Source: an uncultured Bacillota bacterium
Lineage (GTDB): Bacteria; Bacillota; Clostridia; Christensenellales; UBA1242
Assembly: GCA_900551705.1 (NCBI GenBank)
Contig: URWY01000010.1
Location: 1-44,284 of the forward strand
DNA length: 44,284 nt
Direction: 5' to 3'
The position numbers and the translations under genes were made by a program. Position 1 is the stretch's first letter. Every line of letters begins with the position of its first letter. Under the pieces are notes generated by a model. It saw only the letters and a program-made list of their open reading frames with translations, ran no database searches and was not told where the DNA came from. Shown one piece after another: positions 19,701-26,691 of the stretch.

Positions 19701-22700
19701 ATGAAAACACAAAAATGTTAACATTCTTAAAAGCAGGCATTGTTGAACTTACAATTTCAACCAAAGATAACCAACTTTCTAAGAAATTCACAATTCAATA
19801 TACAAACGAAACAAGCGTTTCAACCAACTTTAACTTAAACGAAGATGCAAATAATAATCTTTCGTTAAATGCTCAAAAAGAAATAAGGCTTATTTCATAC
19901 ATACCTCAAAATTTTGACTTAACTATTGTGGAAGTTAAAGAAATTTTACAATCTGGAAACAACTCGCTACTTGAAATCCAAATTAAAGACGGAAAATATT
20001 ATTTAAAAGCTTTAAAAAGTGGCAGAACTAATTTACAAGTTAAACTTTCAGATGGAACTATTAAAAATTTTGCAATTATTGTAACATCAAGCATTGAAAA
20101 AATTGATTTTGCTCAATCTGAAATCATAACTGCAAACAAAGTTTACACCTTAAACCCAATACTAACCCCTACCAACCCAACAAATAAAAATCTCATTTAT
20201 AAAAGTAGTGATGATTCTATTGCAACTGTTTCAAATAATGGAGTTGTTAATTTTCTTAAAAAAGGTAAAGTAACAATCATCGTTTACAGCGAAGCAAACG
20301 AAGCAATTTCAGCAAGCATCGTAATAACTAGCACATTTGGCGAAATTTCAGACTTCACATTGAACTTCACAAAATTGAACTTGGTTGTTGGAGAGATGAG
20401 AATATTATCAGCAAACTCAATCTTCCCATCAGATGCAGCAAGACCAACTTTTAGATATGAATTAATTTATTCTGAGGTAAACAATGGTCACACAGGATAT
20501 AATGTCATAACTTTAAATAATGGAGCAATAACAGCAGAACATGGAGGCATTGCAGTTATCAAAGTTTATGTGGAACTTGAAGATGGCTCAGAAATTTCAA
20601 AAACTTGCGAAATCGAAGTTGAAAGGCCTTTAAATACAGTTAACATAGAATTAGTTGATAACTTAGACATTTATCAAAATTATTATGTAACAAGTAGAGA
20701 AGAAATTGAATTTTCAATTTTAACATCACCTTTTGACGCAACAATCACTTCAAGGTCAATTACTATTGATGATAATAGCATTGCAGAAATCGTTGGAAAT
20801 AAAATTGTTTTCAAAAATGAAGGGATTGTTAAAATTACAGCAGTTATTAATGGAATTACAAAAACTTTGTCTATCAGGCACACAAAAACAGCAATTTCTT
20901 TTGAATTAGACAATATAACAGGAACAGTTTCTGCAAATGTTAGAACTATTGAATTACTAGCAGACACATCACTTACAATCAATCCAAAAAATGTTTTACC
21001 TTCTGACTTAATGGAAAAAGATATCTCATTAACATTGCTTTTAAACACTCCAAACTGCGTTGGCGATGCCGTTTGTGAAATCATTGACAACACAATTTAC
21101 GCTCGCAAAGGCGGAAAAGCAAGATTTAAAATTTCTGTAGCAGGTAAAGAAAGTATCGAAATTTTGGAAATTATCGTTATTAAAAAAGCAACTGCAATCG
21201 AAGTCGTAGACGAAATCAAAACATCAAAAGATAGATTTTCTTTGAATGCTTCAATCTACCCAGCAGATGCAACAAGCCCAGTGTTGAAATACACAATAAC
21301 AAAGAATACTTCTATCGCAACAATAAACGAACTCGGCATTGTTGCATTTACTGACGAAGGTGACATTGAAGTTGAAATCAAAAATGAATATTCAAATTTA
21401 TCAAAAATAATCAAAATTACTTTCTCACGAGGAATTAAAACAATAGAATTTGATAACTCCCCTGACTATGTTTTTATTGGCAAAACTTTGCAACTTGCAG
21501 TTATAGTTTCACCAGAAAACATTGCTAACGAAACTGTTGAATGGTCAATTATATCTGGTGCAGAATTTGCAGAAATTTCCCAAACTGGCTTATTAACACC
21601 AAAAAAACTTGAAGGCGTTGTTGAAGTTTGTGCAAAAATTGCTAAATACGATATTTCTGTTACAAAACTAATCAGTGTTTATGCAATTATAACTGATATT
21701 AATATGGATGATGATGCATCTAACGACAAATTAGGTATTGCCGAAGAGCATGTTTACGGCACTCATTTTGCAATTTACACACCTGACGGTCCAAATAAAG
21801 TAGAAAGTTTTACAAATACATTCCAACTTGGTTTTAGTTTAATGCATAATGCTCAAATAATGCCACAACTTGAATATCGTTCAAGCAACGAAACAATCGC
21901 GACTGTGTCATCGACTGGAATGGTAACAATCTTAAAACCTGGTAAAGTCACGATAAGCATTTATCCTAAAAAACAAATTGGTAATGATCCATCAAAATAT
22001 ATTTACGACTCATATACTTTTAATTTTATAAGCGGATTAAATGTTTACGATACACAAGATTTTATTCCATCACTTAAAAAATATGATAGCGATACTGCAA
22101 CGACAGATGAAAATACAAGTTTTAGAAACACAGTAATATTACAATCTGACATTGATTGCGGTAATTTTGGCCGAATTAAAATGGATGAAGGCAAAACTTT
22201 GTATGGTAACGGATTTTTAATCAACTTTAAAAACGGCGAAAGTAAATATAGTTCTTATCTAGGTATCACTTCAAACACACTCATAAGAAATGCTCATTTT
22301 AGAAGTTATAATTTTAAACCTGGTGAATCAATTATGGTTCTTGAAGGAAAAGGTGCTCAAATTGAAGTTGATGAGAATTCAAGCAACATTACAATTGAAT
22401 ACAGTTTGTTTGAAAGCGGACATAGAAATATTTTAGTTAGAAATTCGCAAATTGATTTAAAAGGTTGCATATTTACTAATAGTTATAACGCTGGTGTTCT
22501 TTTAACATCAAGCAGTTTAAAGTATAACCCTAATATTGCCAATGTTGATAGTTGTATTTTCGATAATAATATGTTAGGCGGAATTTCAAATGCCACTACA
22601 AATGAAGAAGAATCTAAAAAACCTGCTTATATAACTTTCTATCGCTTTGTTGATTTCTATACTTGGCAACCACTTTCACTTGTTAACGAAATTGATATAT

Positions 22701-23080
22701 CTTCCATGGATAGCGCTGGTTCAACAATTGTTCAAGAATTTATTAGCGGCAAATTAACAAATGTTTTAAATAATTACGGTTATTTGTTTAAAACATATAA
22801 TGGGGAAAAATATCTACACATTGGCGTTATGACGCTTGAAGGAGAATTAACTTTTGAAGGCAAAGGCTTTAAACTTTATAATAACTTACATGTAACATTT
22901 AACACAACAAATAACCCATATGCCTTACAAGTTATCAGAGAGCCAATATTATCTGGAACGATATCTGCCTACAACTATAGTTTATCTGGTTCTTCAAATA
23001 ATAGTATACAACCTGGCACCTCATATAAAGACAATGTAAAAGCCGCGTATGAAAAAATTAGAAGGTCACTCGCATCATAA
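16784..23080 (+). CDS. Giant extracytoplasmic protein: Big_2 Ig-like repeats plus beta-helix region (2098 aa)
   Basis: The N-terminus is MKK followed by a hydrophobic segment (about residues 4-25) with no clear cleavage motif, so it may be an uncleaved membrane anchor. From about residue 30 to 1810 there are some twenty units of 80-90 residues. Each has the Big_2 pattern: P-x-[DN]AT ... SS(N/D)xxIAxV ... GxVxFxxxGxxxIxxx, for example WSSSNEAIATVDGEGNVTF. Residues about 1820-2000 change character to short Asn/Ser-rich turns and repeated I-x-N-x-x-F patterns (LIRNAHF, ITIEYSLF, DLKGCIF, VDSCIF), like a right-handed parallel beta-helix. No C-terminal membrane helix or LPXTG is present. AGGAG lies eight bases before the ATG. 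It is third in the ABC operon and ends at a strong terminator. Big_2 domains are common in adhesins; the function here is inferred. Confidence 0.85.
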   Translation: MKKLLIFLMVLIPLVVIFIVNVTVDIVGGVVSISVDKVVLDHDNYVANINEPFKLNAKVQPEGASDKTIIWSSSNEAIATVDGEGNVTFHAFGAVDIVATSGDGLKKANCRINITDTRAHDIEIFAEKTTLTIGETCFVWASVIPSSAENQNYVLRSSNENIISLNASGVATANGVGSAIITATSIDGNYEKSITIDVKIPVSSISIIPEEEEITIGSPSILLNYEIQPTNATYRQVSFSSSDPSTATVDANGRINFLKTGSVFIVATTHDGGFTDKIKVTYTGGYPTSLELDKKELNVDISDGVKATTINYTLTPSDTHIKNIYFISNNTNVAIVNQTGLVKIVGGGTATITVKIQTGEDEYIFDSVLINSKRDITNIEFANANLITATNKVSLYPTIYPADATNFDNLVYEIIEGENATISANGEITFNEVGTIKVKVYLKNNPSVFATINVIYTNGYPYSVEKVEDEITINAGENGVLNFILNPTGVINKQYTFKIVSSSPINAGDIVITLDETSGRFTAISGGTAIVRLYVKTGESSEITTDYVIHVNKSAKDIDFDIDEDYFDNSYVTGNNKVIFNAIALPLDATDNEITYSISDNTIAKIIGNKIHFNQAGKITLTATLKSNSKISKSVTIWYTGGYAISADISALPNTLIAGETTFDVSLSNIIPANASNKSFLIELSNQQSIHNNILSISYNSTSTLATIKAVNAGSFTFSVVLAGSTSPIYSKSVEVLRKVEKIEFITQSGETPNTQIDLLCNVLPIDASVKAVSFTLSESYSSIAYIANNKLIFKESDNDKETVIVTASLVDIDGVVKTADIKITTTFGKIVAPEGNEITLAPSNQVEYNYSSELIAGYELKYIIKTGENLIAASLNDAKLSIIANKVGYAQIEVQLINSTTKELFKIIANINLTIAEKITNIEISSDDLNYFNNRYYTAKASLLLNILLTPAASDINSLTFRISDNNIASFDENTKMLTFLKAGIVELTISTKDNQLSKKFTIQYTNETSVSTNFNLNEDANNNLSLNAQKEIRLISYIPQNFDLTIVEVKEILQSGNNSLLEIQIKDGKYYLKALKSGRTNLQVKLSDGTIKNFAIIVTSSIEKIDFAQSEIITANKVYTLNPILTPTNPTNKNLIYKSSDDSIATVSNNGVVNFLKKGKVTIIVYSEANEAISASIVITSTFGEISDFTLNFTKLNLVVGEMRILSANSIFPSDAARPTFRYELIYSEVNNGHTGYNVITLNNGAITAEHGGIAVIKVYVELEDGSEISKTCEIEVERPLNTVNIELVDNLDIYQNYYVTSREEIEFSILTSPFDATITSRSITIDDNSIAEIVGNKIVFKNEGIVKITAVINGITKTLSIRHTKTAISFELDNITGTVSANVRTIELLADTSLTINPKNVLPSDLMEKDISLTLLLNTPNCVGDAVCEIIDNTIYARKGGKARFKISVAGKESIEILEIIVIKKATAIEVVDEIKTSKDRFSLNASIYPADATSPVLKYTITKNTSIATINELGIVAFTDEGDIEVEIKNEYSNLSKIIKITFSRGIKTIEFDNSPDYVFIGKTLQLAVIVSPENIANETVEWSIISGAEFAEISQTGLLTPKKLEGVVEVCAKIAKYDISVTKLISVYAIITDINMDDDASNDKLGIAEEHVYGTHFAIYTPDGPNKVESFTNTFQLGFSLMHNAQIMPQLEYRSSNETIATVSSTGMVTILKPGKVTISIYPKKQIGNDPSKYIYDSYTFNFISGLNVYDTQDFIPSLKKYDSDTATTDENTSFRNTVILQSDIDCGNFGRIKMDEGKTLYGNGFLINFKNGESKYSSYLGITSNTLIRNAHFRSYNFKPGESIMVLEGKGAQIEVDENSSNITIEYSLFESGHRNILVRNSQIDLKGCIFTNSYNAGVLLTSSSLKYNPNIANVDSCIFDNNMLGGISNATTNEEESKKPAYITFYRFVDFYTWQPLSLVNEIDISSMDSAGSTIVQEFISGKLTNVLNNYGYLFKTYNGEKYLHIGVMTLEGELTFEGKGFKLYNNLHVTFNTTNNPYALQVIREPILSGTISAYNYSLSGSSNNSIQPGTSYKDNVKAAYEKIRRSLAS

Positions 23081-23082
23081 GA

Positions 23083-23116
23083 AAAAAACAAGTCCGAATT
23101 TTAGGACTTGTTTTTT
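23083..23116 (+). terminator. Terminator after the ABC / Ig-protein operon
   Basis: ACAAGTCC and GGACTTGT form the stem with an 8-base loop, flanked by A and T runs. It lies three bases past the Ig-protein stop codon and 26 bases before dapB, separating the two units. Confidence 0.9.
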
Positions 23117-23142
23117 CATATACATATTTTTGGAGATTTTTT

Positions 23143-23892
23143 ATGAGAATTGCTATTTGGGGAATTAACGGCAAAATGGGAAAAGCCTTGCTTTATGAAA
23201 TCAAAAATTATAATGATGTTGAAGTTGTTTTTGGTGTGGACAATTTATATCAAAATTACGAAACCATAGTTTGCTATACTGATGCTTCTAAAATTAAAGA
23301 AAAAGTCGATGTAATTATTGACTTTTCAAATCACAATGCAACTTTTGACATTTTGTCCTATGCTCTTAAAACTAAAACCCCAGTGATTTTTTGCAGCACA
23401 AGCCAAAATGAAAATGAATTAAGCGCAATAAAAAACGCATCAAAAACAATTCCCATTCTATTAAGTCCGAATATGTCATTTGGCGCTAATTTTATGCTCA
23501 ATTTTGCCCAAACTGCAAGCAATTTGTTCGTGTCCAAAGGTTTTTCAGTAGACATCTCAGAAACGCACCATAACGCGAAATTAGACCGCCCTAGCGGCAC
23601 TGCCAAGTCAATTTTAAATGCTATTTTATCAGCCTGCCCTAACTTGTCTGTTGAAGAAACAACCAGCGGCAAAAGAAATGCAAATGAGATTTGTATGCAC
23701 TCTTTCAGAATTGGCAGCGAAAGCGGTACTCATAACTTAATCTTTTCAAACGACTACGAAACAATAACATTGTCTCACAAAGTTTATGCTCGAAATGTTT
23801 TTGCCAAAGGTGCACTTGATGCGGCATATAAAATCATAAATAAAAATCATGGACTTTATTCCATGAAAAATATTGATGAAAAATGCGAATAA
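23143..23892 (+). CDS. dapB: 4-hydroxy-tetrahydrodipicolinate reductase
   Basis: DapB reduces 4-hydroxy-tetrahydrodipicolinate with NAD(P)H in the lysine and diaminopimelate pathway, which in spore formers also leads to dipicolinate. The 249-residue protein has the nucleotide motif GINGKMG (7-13). It has the catalytic and substrate loop HHNAKLDRPSGTA, with the paired His and the Lys. It also has the LSPNMSFGANF segment. The C-terminal signature GTHNLIFSNDYETI is family-like. GGAG precedes the ATG by seven bases. It stands alone, with no other dap gene nearby, after the operon terminator, and converges on engB. No clear terminator is visible in the 24-base gap. Confidence 0.96.
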   Translation: MRIAIWGINGKMGKALLYEIKNYNDVEVVFGVDNLYQNYETIVCYTDASKIKEKVDVIIDFSNHNATFDILSYALKTKTPVIFCSTSQNENELSAIKNASKTIPILLSPNMSFGANFMLNFAQTASNLFVSKGFSVDISETHHNAKLDRPSGTAKSILNAILSACPNLSVEETTSGKRNANEICMHSFRIGSESGTHNLIFSNDYETITLSHKVYARNVFAKGALDAAYKIINKNHGLYSMKNIDEKCE

Positions 23893-23916
23893 AATATAAA
23901 AAATTAATTATTTATT

Positions 23917-24555
23917 TCAAAAAAAATTATTAAAATAATTCAAAATCAAATTTAAATTATATTTATTTTCAGATGAAACTGCAATAATATTATTTGCAGT
24001 TATTTTTAATTTTTTTGCCATTAAATTAACATTTTCATTTATTTTACTTTTTGAAATTTTATCTGCCTTTGTTGCGATAACTTTGAAAGGTATGTTATTA
24101 GAATACAGATACAAAAGCATTTGCTCGTCCAAACTGCTTGGTTCGTGTCTAATATCCATCAACACAAAAACACATTTTAAGTTTTGTGAATATCTAAAAT
24201 AATCTTCAATTAAATTTGACCAAAGTTCGTGATGAACCTTGCCCGCCCTTGAAAAGCCATAACCTGGAAGGTCAACAAAAAAACAAGGATATGCTTCATC
24301 TTGTGAATTGATTTCAATATTTATATCAGCATTAAAGTCTTTCACTCTTGCATTGATTAAAAAGTAGTTCACAAATTTTGTAAGGCCTGGCGTGCTGGAA
24401 GTTTTAGCAAGTTTTTTTTGATTTACAAGTGCGTTAATAAGCGAACTTTTTCCGCAATTACTTCTGCCAACAAAAGCAAACTCAAACAAATTTGAGTTTA
24501 TAAATTTTTCTTTGCTAGCAACGCTTATTAAAAATTCTGCACTTTTAATTTTCAT
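23917..24555 (-). CDS. engB: Ribosome biogenesis GTPase EngB/YsxC/YihA
   Basis: This small essential GTPase acts in 50S subunit assembly. The 212 residues show G1 GRSNCGKSS (30-38), the switch I threonines in STPGLTKF, G3 DLPGYGFS and G4 TKADK. This order and length are typical of the TrmE-Era-EngA-like EngB family. The protein begins directly at MKIKSAEF with no usable Shine-Dalgarno site. The -10 box lies exactly six bases before the ATG, so the mRNA is predicted to be leaderless. It is the last gene of the minus-strand housekeeping block but has its own promoter, just past the terminator of the candidate small RNA. Confidence 0.95.
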   Translation of the reverse strand: MKIKSAEFLISVASKEKFINSNLFEFAFVGRSNCGKSSLINALVNQKKLAKTSSTPGLTKFVNYFLINARVKDFNADINIEINSQDEAYPCFFVDLPGYGFSRAGKVHHELWSNLIEDYFRYSQNLKCVFVLMDIRHEPSSLDEQMLLYLYSNNIPFKVIATKADKISKSKINENVNLMAKKLKITANNIIAVSSENKYNLNLILNYFNNFF

Positions 24556-24561
24556 GACCCT

Positions 24562-24590
24562 ATTATATCATACGCCAACAAAATTAACAA
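24562..24590 (-). promoter_or_regulatory. engB promoter, predicted leaderless
   Basis: On the minus strand TTGTTA, 17 bases and TATAAT are present, with TGA before the -10 box. Six bases (AGGGTC) separate the -10 box from the ATG, so the expected transcription start falls on or next to the A of the start codon. Confidence 0.75.
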
Positions 24591-24591
24591 C

Positions 24592-24701
24592 AAAAAAAGT
24601 GAGACAAAACGCCTCACCTTAAAATTAAAAAAAAGGAGGAGAGAGGTGAAAACAAATAAGGCCTCTCTCAAAGTGGAAACAATAATTGGGGGTTGCTTCC
24701 G
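24592..24701 (-). ncRNA. Candidate small regulatory RNA with C5 hairpin loop
   Basis: A strong promoter on the minus strand points into this gene-free stretch. The predicted transcript of about 110 nt folds into three local hairpins. Hairpin 1 (24675-24700) has an 8-bp stem, GGAAGCAA with TTGTTTCC (one G-U pair), and the loop CCCCCAATTA. Hairpin 2 (24639-24669) is GAGAGAGG with CCTCTCTC, an exact 8-bp stem, followed by CTCCTTTTTTTT. Hairpin 3 (24599-24617) is GTGAG with CTCAC followed by seven Ts, a terminator. Unpaired C-rich loops and CUCC tracts are typical of Gram-positive sRNAs that pair with Shine-Dalgarno sites (the RsaE/RoxS type). I cannot match it to a named family. The opposite strand could instead encode a 37-residue peptide behind AGGAGG. 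Confidence 0.6.
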
Positions 24702-24707
24702 CTATTA

Positions 24708-24736
24708 TATATATCACAATTCAAACAAGTTGTCAA
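24708..24736 (-). promoter_or_regulatory. Strong promoter of the candidate small RNA
   Basis: On the minus strand the perfect -35 box TTGACA, 17 bases and TATATA are present, with TGA as an extended -10. An overlapping TATAAT lies four bases further down (spacing 21). No coding start follows on this strand before the terminator at 24592. Confidence 0.75.
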
Positions 24737-24802
24737 TACCTTTTTTAAAATTTGTTTAAATTAACTAAAAATAATTTTTATTTTAATTTTTAATTATTTT
24801 AA

Positions 24803-24833
24803 TAAATAAAAAAGAGCAATTATTTTGCTCTTT
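24803..24833 (-). terminator. Terminator after yajC
   Basis: AAAGAGCAA and TTGCTCTTT form a 9-bp stem with a 5-base loop, followed on the minus strand by a T-rich run. The stem overlaps the yajC stop codon. Confidence 0.8.
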
Positions 24834-25374
24834 AATTATTTTCTTTTTTTGTTGTTTTTTTAGTTGATTTTTTTGCTTTTGGTTTCTTTTCTTCTGCTGG
24901 TTCAACTTTTGTTTCTTCAACAGGAATTTCAACTTCTTTAACTTCAACTTTCTCTTCTTTTGGTTCTTCTGTTGTTTCATTTTGTATTTGAGCAGGTTCT
25001 GCTTTTGCATCTGGGTCAATTATATTTCCGTTTGCATCTAAAACAACTGGCTTCTTTTCGTCAATAGCGTAGATAGCGTTCATATCAATACTTACATATC
25101 CATGGTTGCCATCGTTACCTGTTTCCAAAACTGCAACTTTACCATCTGTTGTTTCTGTTATTTCAATAATTTTCCCATAGAAGCCGCTATATGTTTTAAC
25201 TTTGTCCCCTACCTTGATGTTGTTGACCATATTTTGCATATTTTCTTTGCTTTTTTTAGAACGGAAATAGTTTAAAACAAAAATACCGATAACCAAAACC
25301 AACAAAACTGCTGGCAAAATCCATTGTGTTGCACCTGAAGCTGCTGCTGCGCCTTCTTCTAATAAAAATCTCAT
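24832..25374 (-). CDS. yajC: Preprotein translocase subunit YajC with extended charged tail
   Basis: YajC is a single-pass membrane accessory of the SecYEG-SecDF translocase. The 180 residues hold a short periplasmic-side start, one membrane helix (about 19-41, WILPAVLLVLVIGIFVLNYF), the basic RSKKSKENMQNM stretch and the conserved cytoplasmic core NIKVGDKVKTYSGFYGKI. Typical YajC proteins are about 85-120 residues. This one carries roughly 80 extra residues of Glu/Pro/Lys-rich sequence ending in a KKPKAKKSTKKTTKK-like tail. AGGAG precedes the ATG. It follows tgt and a 32-residue membrane peptide, matching the common tgt-yajC order, but no secD or secF follows in this window. Confidence 0.93.
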   Translation of the reverse strand: MRFLLEEGAAAASGATQWILPAVLLVLVIGIFVLNYFRSKKSKENMQNMVNNIKVGDKVKTYSGFYGKIIEITETTDGKVAVLETGNDGNHGYVSIDMNAIYAIDEKKPVVLDANGNIIDPDAKAEPAQIQNETTEEPKEEKVEVKEVEIPVEETKVEPAEEKKPKAKKSTKKTTKKENN

Positions 25375-25389
25375 ATAAATCTCCTATAA

Positions 25390-25488
25390 TTAAATTGCAA
25401 AAGCAAAAATCAAAAGCATAATAACAAACACAACCAAAACTGGAATTGCTATTTGTGCGAATGTTGCTGCGAGTAGTGCTAATGCCAT
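25390..25488 (-). CDS. Small single-pass membrane peptide upstream of yajC (32 aa)
   Basis: The frame begins ATG GCA TTA and ends at TAA 15 bases before yajC. AAAGGAG lies seven bases before the ATG, as strong as any ribosome site in the window, and a good promoter lies directly upstream. The 32 residues are almost wholly hydrophobic: an Ala/Leu-rich start, then IPVLVVFVIMLLIFAFAI, with a single Gln and no charged residue. It should insert in the membrane as one helix. Its position directly ahead of yajC suggests co-expression and perhaps a Sec-linked role, which is inference. I do not recognise a family. Confidence 0.7.
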   Translation of the reverse strand: MALALLAATFAQIAIPVLVVFVIMLLIFAFAI

Positions 25489-25505
25489 ATTTATTCTCCT
25501 TTGTT

Positions 25506-25534
25506 AATATAACATAAGTTTTGACAATTTTCAA
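25506..25534 (-). promoter_or_regulatory. Promoter of the small membrane peptide and yajC
   Basis: On the minus strand TTGAAA, 17 bases and TATATT are present, with TGT before the -10 box. It lies between the tgt stop codon and the peptide's Shine-Dalgarno site, so yajC can be transcribed independently of tgt. Confidence 0.7.
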
Positions 25535-25577
25535 ACAAAATAATATGATTTTTTTGAAGAATTTTCGCGATTTATAT

Positions 25578-26690
25578 TTACCATTTGAAATCTTTTAAAT
25601 ATTCTTCTTTAAAATCTAGAAGTCTATCTTGCCAAATTGCTTCTTTAATTTTTTCTGTAAGTCTTGTTAAAAATCTTAAATTGTGGATTGATAAAAGTTC
25701 TGCGCCAAGCATTTCATCAACATTGATTAAATGACGAATATAACTTCTTGTGTAGTGCTTGCAAGCATAACAATCGCAATCTTCTTCAATAGGTCTTAAA
25801 TCTTCTTTAAATTCGGAATTTCTAATTGTCATCTTACCTTTTGATGTAAGTGCTGTGCCATTTCTTGCAATTCTCGTTGGAAGCACGCAATCCATCATAT
25901 CGATTCCCCTTGCGATACCTTCTATCAAGCAATCAGGGCTGCCAACACCCATCAAATATCTTGGCATATTTTCAGGATAAAGTGGTTGCAAAAAGTCCAA
26001 AATTTCATACATTGTTTCTTTTGGTTCGCCAACAGAAAGTCCGCCAACGGCAATGCCGCATCTAGCAAATTTAGACACTTCATCAAGGCTCTTTTTTCTC
26101 AAATCTTTATACATATTTCCTTGTATGATAGGGAAAAGCATCTGGTTAGTTGTCTTATGTGCGTTATAGCAGCGTTCTATCCATTTTGATGTTCTTTCAC
26201 AAGCGACTTTTGCTTCTTCGTAACTTGAAAGCCCGTGCGTACATTCGTCGAATGCCATGATAATATCAGAGCCTAAGTCTTCTTGAATTTCCATACATCT
26301 TTCAGGGGTTATAAAGTGCTTTTCGCCAGATAAGTGCGAACGGAACTCAACGCCTTCGTCTGAGATTTTTCTTAAATCTGACAAAGAAAACACTTGGAAG
26401 CCGCCACTATCCGTCAAAATTGGTCTGTCCCAATTCATAAATTTATGCAATCCGCCAGCATTTTTTATAACTTTACTGCCTGGACGCAAAAACAAATGAT
26501 ATGTGTTTGACAAAATGATTTGAGCGTTTAGGTCTTTCAAATCTTCCACTCTCAAGCCTTTGACTGTTGCTTGTGTTCCAACTGGCATAAAAACAGGTGT
26601 TTCAATAACACCGTGTGGTGTTTTAAAACGCCCTATTCTTGCCCCGCTTTGTTTGCATGTATGCAATACTTCAAATTCAAATTCTGCCAT
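25578..26690 (-). CDS. tgt: tRNA-guanine(34) transglycosylase (queuine/preQ1 base exchange)
   Basis: Tgt swaps guanine at the wobble position of GUN-anticodon tRNAs for the queuosine precursor preQ1. The 370 residues carry the active-site segment ILTDSGGFQVFSL, with the Asp that binds substrate, and the GGLSVGEP loop. The RYLMGVGSPDCLIEGI stretch, the second catalytic Asp in GIDMMDCVLPTR and the zinc site CDCYACKHYTRSYIRHL with a downstream His are also present. Length and motifs are full. The start is one base after the stop codon of the unknown 229-residue gene, with GGAAAT upstream, so the two are probably translationally coupled. queA lies two genes upstream. Confidence 0.97.
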   Translation of the reverse strand: MAEFEFEVLHTCKQSGARIGRFKTPHGVIETPVFMPVGTQATVKGLRVEDLKDLNAQIILSNTYHLFLRPGSKVIKNAGGLHKFMNWDRPILTDSGGFQVFSLSDLRKISDEGVEFRSHLSGEKHFITPERCMEIQEDLGSDIIMAFDECTHGLSSYEEAKVACERTSKWIERCYNAHKTTNQMLFPIIQGNMYKDLRKKSLDEVSKFARCGIAVGGLSVGEPKETMYEILDFLQPLYPENMPRYLMGVGSPDCLIEGIARGIDMMDCVLPTRIARNGTALTSKGKMTIRNSEFKEDLRPIEEDCDCYACKHYTRSYIRHLINVDEMLGAELLSIHNLRFLTRLTEKIKEAIWQDRLLDFKEEYLKDFKW

Positions 26691-26691
26691 T

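Noticed and set aside
16784..23080. Large antisense frames inside the Ig-repeat gene (for example 20683-21093)
   Set aside because: They are open by composition only. The plus strand carries the repeat signatures, ribosome site and terminator.
24592..24701. Signal-recognition-particle RNA or 6S RNA
   Set aside because: The predicted RNA contains GGAAGCA, but lacks the symmetric helix and conserved bases around the SRP GGAA tetraloop. It is also too short and has the wrong overall fold for 6S RNA.
24646..24759. Plus-strand GTG frame of 37 codons behind a perfect AGGAGG
   Set aside because: No promoter on this strand, and the AGGAGG is the complement of the C-rich tract of the candidate small RNA, whose strand has promoter, stems and terminator. 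Kept only as an alternative.
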